Positions 6,334 through 11,413 of a DNA stretch of 11,413 bases are shown here, piece by piece. The position numbers and the translations under genes are program-made. Position 1 is the stretch's first letter. Each line of letters opens with the position of its first letter. The stretch is from Sulfurovum sp. (GTDB lineage Bacteria > Campylobacterota > Campylobacteria > Campylobacterales > Sulfurovaceae): the NCBI GenBank assembly GCA_015661795.1, contig DQVJ01000012.1, positions 1-11,413 of the forward strand. Reading direction: 5' to 3'. The notes beneath the pieces are model-generated. The model had not been told where the DNA came from. It did not search any database and worked only from the letters and a program-made list of their open reading frames with translations.

Positions 6334-6816
6334 TTAGTTTTTAGACTTAGTCTTTTTATCTTCTTTCTTGCGAGTTTTTTTCTCTTTAGTCTTCTTTTGC
6401 TTTGTTTTTTTAGGCTTCTTCTTTAACTCTTTTTTCTTCTCATCAGCAGTTTTAATTTTACGTTTCTTTTTTTCCTTTGTTACTGGTTTTGAAGATTTTG
6501 TTTTTTTAGCAGCATTAGTTTTGGCTGTTTTTTTCTTCGTTTTTTTCTTCACTTTCTTAACATCATCACTTGATTTTACATTATTTTTAAGGTTTGCAGC
6601 TGTTTGCTCCCCAATACCTTCAACACGTTGAAAGTCTTCAAAAGATTTAAACTTTCCTTTTCTTCTCTCTTTAAGTATTGCATCTGCTTTCACTTCACCT
6701 ATGCCATTAATCTCCATAAGTTCTTTCTTACTCGCAGAGTTCAGCTGTGACAAGCTCATTCCAAATACTGTACTTGTTGCAAGCACTAACAGACCCACTA
6801 TCATTTTCTTGAACAT
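6334..6816 (-). CDS. Secreted ComEA-like helix-hairpin-helix protein with a lysine-rich tail
   Basis: The product has 160 residues in three parts. Residues 1-19 are a typical signal peptide (MFKKMIVGLLVLATSTVFG). Residues 22-80 are a double helix-hairpin-helix DNA-binding domain with INGIGEVKADAILKERR (36-52) and VEGIGEQTAANLK (65-77), as in ComEA, the periplasmic DNA receptor of natural transformation. Residues 87-160 are low-complexity: I count 39 lysines and 2 arginines in 74 positions, like a histone H1 tail. Plain ComEA-like proteins of Gram-negative bacteria are usually only about 80-110 residues and lack such a tail. A role in binding DNA in the periplasm, for uptake or matrix attachment, is inferred. 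The start has an AAGGAAGAAG site and an extended -10 promoter lies upstream. No other competence gene is nearby. Confidence 0.85.
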   Translation of the reverse strand: MFKKMIVGLLVLATSTVFGMSLSQLNSASKKELMEINGIGEVKADAILKERRKGKFKSFEDFQRVEGIGEQTAANLKNNVKSSDDVKKVKKKTKKKTAKTNAAKKTKSSKPVTKEKKKRKIKTADEKKKELKKKPKKTKQKKTKEKKTRKKEDKKTKSKN

Positions 6817-6874
6817 TCTTCTTCCTTCTTATAAAAAATATTGTTATTCCATCTATCATAAAATAACTTTAAAG

Positions 6875-6883
6875 ATTATAACA
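6875..6883 (-). promoter_or_regulatory. Extended -10 promoter for the HhH gene
   Basis: The minus strand reads TGTTATAAT (preceded by TT), matching the TTTGNTATAAT type. It is about 60 nt upstream of the start codon and within the 105-bp gap below the cytochrome gene, so the HhH gene can be transcribed independently of the cytochrome. Confidence 0.55.
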
Positions 6884-6921
6884 AATCTTCTCTTGTACAT
6901 TCTAAGACTATACTTTTATGT

Positions 6922-9330
6922 TTAATTTTTTTTCTTTTTAGCTCTGTAACGCATATAAATATATACCGTTAGCATCCCTAACAGCCCACCCAACACCTGT
7001 ATCCAAGCAGAAAGCACAATACTTTTGTTGACAATAGTGTTGTGCATTGCATTATCTACTTTTAGTCCCGAAAACTTAGCTGTATGTACCATAAGTGATA
7101 CTGCCAAGTCTTCATCTGGCATCTCTTTATGACAACTTAGACATGCTCCTGATCTGTCTAGCTTTGCACGGGTTTTATTATCCAGTGCTTGAGAAAGCCT
7201 CCAATGATTTCCTACTGTTTGTACCTGTGTACCATTTTTATCCAGCATGACCGAATAGTCATGATTTAAATTTGCAATGGCAGGTATTTGTTCCTCCACC
7301 TGTTTTACTAAAAGCCTTTGATTTGCAGACATAAGGTCAACAATAGTCGTCTTGGTCTGATCAGAAAAATATTGACCTCCGTTAATACCCATGCCTTGTG
7401 CCTTTAAGCTTGTATGACAACTTTCACAAGTACGAGACTTTTTACTCACGGTATGTGGCTGTACTGGTGCCATCACTATGGAATTTAGCCCATCTTTTGG
7501 TACCTTTACAGTACCGTTATTCTCAACACCTTGAAGTTTAAATATATGATTTTGAAGCAAGGTATTACCTCCCTTGCCTATCACTGTTAGTGTTACTTGA
7601 CAACCTGGAATAGTCGGAGAAATGCGTCCTTCTCCATTTTGACTGAGTGCGGGGTCTTCCCATCTAAGATAAGAACGTGTCTCAGTTACTTGTCCATCAA
7701 CTAAAAAGTTTTTTAATGTATCTTCCCCTGTTCTCCCATGCATGTCAAGTTGTTTAGATGCTGCTAAATAATCCGGATTTTGTTTCCCATCAGAATAATC
7801 TACTTTTACATGACACCCATAACATTGTGGTGCCCATGTTGCATGACAGGTATAACATTCAAGTTTATCCGTATGGGCAGCTATCTGATCCATTGCTACT
7901 AATCCCTCTTTAGATATTTTGTTTTTTTCTTTTAGTAGCTTAAGGGGCTTAAGTTCTATATCTTTCCCTGAAGAAAGATGCATGATAATTTTATTACCTT
8001 TCTTCACAGCTTTTGTCAAAGGATTACCTCTTGCAGAAAGTAAAAAACCATCACCTTTATCAAATGGAATAGCCCCTTGTTCCAGATAACTAGCCAATGT
8101 TTTCGTAGTTCCCCTCATCTTACCTGTTTTTGGAGAGGTTGCAAATTCATCAGAATATCCCAATGGTAACTCCCAAGGGTACTTACTTGTTGTCCCATGA
8201 CAATCTTGACACTCTATCTCTACAGCCCCTAAATTAGCTCCCCTAAAGAAGCCATCTCCATGCATATCATTAGAAGTATGACAATCCTGACATAACATCC
8301 CTTTAGAATAATGAATATCTTCCGTCAAATGTAAATAACGTTTCGTATGTAATTTAGGCTGTCCCTTTCCCTCCTTATCAAAGCTTGCCTGATACTCAGT
8401 CTCCATCAATCCCTGATAACTTACCCCAATACGTTTTCCCCTATTGTGACATGTGGTGCAAGTCTCCACAGGAATACCTGAATAATTGATGTCATTCACA
8501 TGTACTTTTACCTCCCGGGAAGACTGTATGCTATGAATCAGTATATGGCCATCTTCTCTTTTAGATATACTTTTATCTTTCCCCTCATAAAGTCCAGCAT
8601 TAGAGTAGGGTATATGACAAGAAGCACACCCTACTCCACGGTAATCTCCTCTTCTTTTACGACCTTTCCCTCCTGTATGACAACGTAAACATTCCTGCCG
8701 GAGATAGGTATACACAGAGAGGGTAGGATCTTTTTCTATCTCGTCTGCTGTAGGTGCAAGGGGTAATGCTTTTGTCTCCATTTGAAACCCTTGTGGCTCT
8801 AAACGTGCCAACTCCTGCATATATTTTTTATAGGCTTCTGTCCCTAAACGCTTATGTGGTTCTACAGAGCGCCCTCCAAAGTTTGTATAGGTATGGGTGT
8901 ATCCCTCTTTTGCACCAAACCCCCATAATGCCCCATGTATTTTTCCTTGTTCTGTTGCCATCAAGTTATTCTCTTGTGCTGCCACTTGATTAGGATGACA
9001 CATCCCACAGGTATTTTTGTTAATCCAGGGGCTCGCTGGATAAGGGTAAAAATCTTTAGGGCCTTCATGTGTCAGAAAATAAGCCAGTGTGCCAGAGTGG
9101 GCTTGTATTTTTTTATCTGCTTCAGGATTCCCACCGTGACAAACCACACAGTCATTTCCTTTTGCTCCTGCTTCTTCTGCTTTCACTAATATCGCCTGCA
9201 TCATACCAGAATCATGTGCACGAATATCTGCTAACCCATCATGACATTCAATGCAAGTGTTTTGTATCCCCATACTATACTCTGTGACCAAAAGAAATAC
9301 CCACAATATATTTCTTAAACTATTTTTCAT
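6922..9330 (-). CDS. Membrane-anchored dodecaheme c-type cytochrome
   Basis: I chose the ATG at 9330 (802 residues). It has an AGGAG site 8 nt upstream, whereas an in-frame ATG at 9357 would lie almost at the predicted transcription start. A signal peptide (1-21, MKNSLRNILWVFLLVTEYSMG) is followed by twelve CXXCH heme sites with first cysteines near residues 26, 61, 108, 214, 235, 291, 347, 374, 492, 503, 635 and 730. Two heme-free stretches (about 379-491 and 508-634) suggest extra domains. A C-terminal transmembrane helix (about 768-794) ends RYRAKKKKN, giving a periplasmic protein anchored in the inner membrane. I recognise no named family: it lacks the CX15CH site of MccA sulfite reductase and a CXXCK site of NrfA. 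It could be an electron carrier linked to menaquinol or a reductase or oxidase of sulfur or nitrogen compounds. No partner subunit is adjacent. Confidence 0.92.
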   Translation of the reverse strand: MKNSLRNILWVFLLVTEYSMGIQNTCIECHDGLADIRAHDSGMMQAILVKAEEAGAKGNDCVVCHGGNPEADKKIQAHSGTLAYFLTHEGPKDFYPYPASPWINKNTCGMCHPNQVAAQENNLMATEQGKIHGALWGFGAKEGYTHTYTNFGGRSVEPHKRLGTEAYKKYMQELARLEPQGFQMETKALPLAPTADEIEKDPTLSVYTYLRQECLRCHTGGKGRKRRGDYRGVGCASCHIPYSNAGLYEGKDKSISKREDGHILIHSIQSSREVKVHVNDINYSGIPVETCTTCHNRGKRIGVSYQGLMETEYQASFDKEGKGQPKLHTKRYLHLTEDIHYSKGMLCQDCHTSNDMHGDGFFRGANLGAVEIECQDCHGTTSKYPWELPLGYSDEFATSPKTGKMRGTTKTLASYLEQGAIPFDKGDGFLLSARGNPLTKAVKKGNKIIMHLSSGKDIELKPLKLLKEKNKISKEGLVAMDQIAAHTDKLECYTCHATWAPQCYGCHVKVDYSDGKQNPDYLAASKQLDMHGRTGEDTLKNFLVDGQVTETRSYLRWEDPALSQNGEGRISPTIPGCQVTLTVIGKGGNTLLQNHIFKLQGVENNGTVKVPKDGLNSIVMAPVQPHTVSKKSRTCESCHTSLKAQGMGINGGQYFSDQTKTTIVDLMSANQRLLVKQVEEQIPAIANLNHDYSVMLDKNGTQVQTVGNHWRLSQALDNKTRAKLDRSGACLSCHKEMPDEDLAVSLMVHTAKFSGLKVDNAMHNTIVNKSIVLSAWIQVLGGLLGMLTVYIYMRYRAKKKKN

Positions 9331-9368
9331 TTCCACAACTCCTACACAAAGAGACATTAAAGTATTGC

Positions 9369-9374
9369 ATTATA
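9369..9374 (-). promoter_or_regulatory. Putative -10 box for the cytochrome gene
   Basis: A perfect TATAAT on the minus strand (CCGCTATAATGC) lies 38 nt before the chosen start at 9330. It predicts transcription starting near 9362, which leaves about 30 nt of leader including the AGGAG ribosome site. This supports the downstream start codon. Confidence 0.55.
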
Positions 9375-9404
9375 GCGGGTATTCATATTACCTTTACTGC
9401 TTTA

Positions 9405-9413
9405 TGTTATAAT
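9405..9413 (+). promoter_or_regulatory. Extended -10 promoter for the SurA-like gene (and probably dcd)
   Basis: TGTTATAAT on the plus strand is an extended -10 element 26 nt before the ATG at 9440, with a GGAAG ribosome site between. It is divergent from the cytochrome promoter, and the two -10 boxes are about 30 bp apart. Confidence 0.6.
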
Positions 9414-9439
9414 TTTCAACTTTATCGAATGGAAGACAA

Positions 9440-10261
9440 ATGAACAAAATACTTTTACATCTCTTTGTAATGTTTGCTTTGGCTACGGTACTTGAAGCTA
9501 AGATGATTGACGGAATTGCCCTCATTGTTGAGGGAGAAGCCGTAACTACAGCTGAAATTCGTGCTGTACAGACACAACTGGGTATCACAAAAGACCAAGC
9601 CATTGACCTGCTTATACAGGATCGACTTCAAAAGGTCGCAATGAAAGATATTAAAATCTCTGAAGAGAGTATTGATGAAAAAATTTCTGAAATTGCAGCA
9701 CAAAATGATCTTACAATTCCCAAGATGCAAAAGATACTACTTGAACAAGGAACCCCATGGGTACAATACAGAAAGAGCATTAAAGAATCTCTCAAAAAAA
9801 GTAAATTTTTTCAAAAAGAAGTTGTAGCTTCTATTCCTACACCTAGTGAAGATGAACTCAAAATTTTTCATAATGACCATAAAGAATTATTTACCATTCC
9901 TACAACGATTTCCGTCACGGAATATAGCTCACCTTCTAAAGCCAAAATAGATGCATTTATGAAAACACGCAAAGCAAAGAATATAACATCCCGAACACTC
10001 ATAAAATACACTAAAGACCTTGAGCCTTCCATGCTTGCAATACTGATGCAAACACAAAATGGAAACTATACACGCCCTATGAATGCCGGAGATAGATATA
10101 TTGTTTATAGAATCAATTCAAAAGAAGGTCAAACAGCCATGCCTTTTGAAATGGCAAAAGGTGCCGTAGCCGCCAAGTGGAAAGAGCAGCAGCAACAGAA
10201 AGCTCTCAAAGACTATTTTGAAAAATTGCGTACACGTGCAGATATTCAAAAAATAAGATAA
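9440..10261 (+). CDS. SurA-like periplasmic chaperone with degenerate parvulin domain
   Basis: This 273-residue protein begins with a signal peptide (MNKILLHLFVMFALATVLEA, 1-20). Then comes a SurA N-terminal chaperone domain: DGIALIVEGEAVTTAEI (24-40), AIDLLIQDRLQKVAMKDI (54-71), the helix SIDEKISEIAAQNDLT (77-92) and WVQYRKSIKESLKKSKFFQKEV (107-128). Residues 150-228 sit where a PpiC parvulin domain is expected, and NGNYTRPMNAGDRYIVYRINSKEG (207-230) matches its end. However, the HIL and GGDLG motifs of active parvulins are absent and the domain is short, so prolyl-isomerase activity is doubtful. A basic helix (240-268) closes the protein. The likely role is escorting outer-membrane proteins through the periplasm. 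From memory it resembles C. jejuni Cj1289, a SurA-like chaperone also encoded between gltX and dcd. dcd follows after 22 nt, probably co-transcribed. Confidence 0.85.
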   Translation: MNKILLHLFVMFALATVLEAKMIDGIALIVEGEAVTTAEIRAVQTQLGITKDQAIDLLIQDRLQKVAMKDIKISEESIDEKISEIAAQNDLTIPKMQKILLEQGTPWVQYRKSIKESLKKSKFFQKEVVASIPTPSEDELKIFHNDHKELFTIPTTISVTEYSSPSKAKIDAFMKTRKAKNITSRTLIKYTKDLEPSMLAILMQTQNGNYTRPMNAGDRYIVYRINSKEGQTAMPFEMAKGAVAAKWKEQQQQKALKDYFEKLRTRADIQKIR

Positions 10262-10283
10262 GTTCAATAATAAAGGTAAAAAA

Positions 10284-10853
10284 ATGGGTTTAAAAGCTGA
10301 TAAATGGATACGTGAAAAATCAATCAACGAAGCAATGATTACACCTTTTTGTGAAGGGCTAGTAGGAGAAGGAGTTGTCTCCTATGGTCTTAGCTCATAC
10401 GGGTATGATATACGTGTATCAGACGAGTTTAAAATCTTTACCAATATTAATGCTGAAGTGGTAGATCCCAAAGATTTCAGCCAAAACAATGTAGTAGATT
10501 TTAAAGGGGATGTCTGTATTGTTCCCCCTAACTCTTTTGCACTTGCGAGAACCATAGAGTATTTTAAAATGCCTCAAGATACCCTTGCCATCTGTTTAGG
10601 GAAAAGTACCTATGCCCGATGTGGTATCATTGTCAACGTCACCCCTTTTGAACCAGGATTTGAAGGGCATATTACGATAGAAATCTCTAACACTACCCCT
10701 CTCCCTGCAAAAATCTATGCAAACGAGGGTATTGCGCAGGTGCTCTTCTTGCAAGGAGATGAACAATGTGAAACCACCTATGCAGATAGAAAAGGCAAAT
10801 ATCAAAGTCAAACGGGGATTACACTTCCACGTATTCTCAAAAAAGACTCATAA
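10284..10853 (+). CDS. dcd: dCTP deaminase (Dcd)
   Basis: The 189-residue product has the length of monofunctional Dcd (about 190). It deaminates dCTP to dUTP, which dUTPase then converts to dUMP for thymidylate synthesis; it acts as a cytoplasmic homotrimer. Signatures are YGLSSYGYDIRVSDEF (34-49), VVDPKDF (59-65), the GKSTYAR motif (106-112, with Ser108 and Arg112 aligning with catalytic Ser111 and Arg115 of the E. coli enzyme), NVTPFEPGFEGHITIEISN (118-136, with Glu133 as the catalytic glutamate) and GIAQVLFLQGDE (149-160). The C-terminus carries YADRKGKYQSQTGITLPRI (166-184), which closes over the nucleotide. A bifunctional Dcd-Dut cannot be excluded from sequence alone but is less likely. 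It has an AAAGGT site and lies 22 nt after the SurA-like gene with no promoter visible between. Confidence 0.95.
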   Translation: MGLKADKWIREKSINEAMITPFCEGLVGEGVVSYGLSSYGYDIRVSDEFKIFTNINAEVVDPKDFSQNNVVDFKGDVCIVPPNSFALARTIEYFKMPQDTLAICLGKSTYARCGIIVNVTPFEPGFEGHITIEISNTTPLPAKIYANEGIAQVLFLQGDEQCETTYADRKGKYQSQTGITLPRILKKDS

Positions 10854-10955
10854 TAAACATTATATTACCCTTTCGTTCTTGTACACATAAGCGTTATGCT
10901 TCCAACTGTCACCAAGGGGAAAGCTAGATGACAAATATGTTTTTTCACACAAATG

Positions 10956-10964
10956 TGCTACAAT
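10956..10964 (+). promoter_or_regulatory. Putative extended -10 promoter for topA
   Basis: TGCTACAAT is an extended -10 element 36 nt before the topA ATG in the 147-bp gap after dcd. The rest of the gap (10854-10955) holds only weak dyads, such as GCTTCC paired imperfectly with GGGAAAGC around 10899-10924, and no clear terminator for dcd. Confidence 0.45.
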
Positions 10965-11000
10965 GCCAAAAATTCCTATATTATGAAAGTTAAGGCATTA

Positions 11001-11413
11001 ATGAAAAATCTAATCATCGTCGAATCCCCGGCAAAAGCACGTACTATTACCAACTTCTTAGGTAAAGATTATAAAGTTATCGCCTCCAAAGGGCATATAC
11101 GAGATCTTCCAAAAAGTAACTTTGGTATCACTATAGATGACGAAACGGGGGATTTAATTCCAAAATACTCTATCCCCAGAGATGTAAACCCTACTGTAAA
11201 AGAGTTGAAGAAACTGGCAAAAGAAGCTGAAACTGTTTTCATCGCGACGGATGAGGATCGTGAGGGTGAGGCCATAGGTTATCACATTGCCAAAGCTATT
11301 GGCAAAGAGCCAACAGAACTTCCGCGTATCGTTTTTCATGAGATTACAAAATCTGCTATTGAGCATGCGCTAGAGACCCCACGTAAAGTAGACATGGATT
11401 CTGTAGATGCCCA
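11001..11413 (+). CDS. topA: DNA topoisomerase I, N-terminal part (continues beyond window)
   Basis: From ATG at 11001 (TAAGG ribosome site 5 nt upstream) the frame stays open to the right edge, giving 137 residues of a protein that is usually about 700-850. This part is the TOPRIM domain of type IA topoisomerase I, which relaxes negative supercoils by cutting one strand. KNLIIVESPAKARTI (2-16) carries the conserved glutamate Glu8. SKGHIRDLPKS (29-39) follows, then ATDEDREGEAIGYHIA (82-97), in which Asp84, Asp86 and Glu88 form the Mg2+-binding DxDxE motif. RIVFHEITKSAIEHALETPR (109-128) matches the start of the next domain. The active-site tyrosine and any zinc fingers would be outside the window. 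Topoisomerase III or reverse gyrase is less likely given the compact N-terminus. Confidence 0.95.
   Translation, partial: MKNLIIVESPAKARTITNFLGKDYKVIASKGHIRDLPKSNFGITIDDETGDLIPKYSIPRDVNPTVKELKKLAKEAETVFIATDEDREGEAIGYHIAKAIGKEPTELPRIVFHEITKSAIEHALETPRKVDMDSVDA

Noticed and set aside
6368..6631. Phe-rich 87-codon frame opposite the lysine-rich tail
   Set aside because: The phenylalanines are simply the complement of AAA/AAG lysine codons; it is a shadow.
9331..9357. Upstream ATG at 9357 as the cytochrome start
   Set aside because: It lies nearly at the transcription start predicted from TATAAT at 9374-9369 and lacks a ribosome site, while the ATG at 9330 has AGGAG and yields a standard signal peptide.
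10928..10993. 21-codon frame just upstream of topA that could be a leader peptide
   Set aside because: The likely topA promoter lies inside it, its composition looks random, and nothing suggests attenuation.

Overview
The window looks like chromosomal DNA from a Campylobacterota (epsilonproteobacterial) chemolithotroph, probably Sulfurovum- or Sulfurimonas-like. This assignment is inferred from several things: AT-rich codon use, a short MqnA of the futalosine menaquinone route, a GltX that resembles the 463-residue Helicobacter enzyme from memory, a SurA-like periplasmic chaperone close to dcd, promoters of the TGNTATAAT (extended -10) type without clear -35 boxes, and a large multiheme cytochrome c.

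Layout, left to right. (1) Positions 1-1038 (minus) hold the N-terminal half of a DUF255/YyaL-type thioredoxin-domain protein cut by the window edge. (2) Positions 1208-1861 (minus) encode a CI/LexA-like S24 autoproteolytic repressor. Divergent from it, across a 171-bp AT-rich region with a repeated 16-nt motif, is an unrecognised 37-codon gene (2033-2146, plus). (3) A molybdenum-cofactor cluster on the minus strand reads moaD, moaE, moeA (4120 down to 2151). (4) Divergent from moaD is mqnA (plus), convergent with gltX (minus). Their stop codons sit inside one perfect 32-nt palindrome. (5) On the minus strand upstream of gltX lies a secreted ComEA-like helix-hairpin-helix protein with a 74-residue lysine-rich tail. 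Upstream of that is an 802-residue, 12-heme, membrane-anchored cytochrome c. (6) On the plus strand are a SurA-like chaperone with a degenerate PPIase domain, dcd (dCTP deaminase) and the start of topA, which runs off the window.

Most genes are housekeeping: cofactor synthesis, tRNA charging, nucleotide metabolism, envelope folding and DNA topology. MoaD, MoaE and MoeA act in sequence on molybdopterin. MqnA feeds menaquinone synthesis. The cytochrome is a periplasmic electron carrier or reductase that could draw on that quinone pool, but no partner subunit is visible. From memory, moaD-moaE-moeA and gltX/SurA-like/dcd recall Campylobacter jejuni gene order. The S24 repressor with its small neighbour, and the HhH plus cytochrome pair, look like lineage-specific insertions. 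The repressor/small-gene pair is the best candidate for an undescribed regulatory system, and the dodecaheme cytochrome is the best candidate for an uncharacterised enzyme. No rRNA, tRNA, CRISPR array or insertion sequence was seen, and no stretch over 300 bases lacks a gene.
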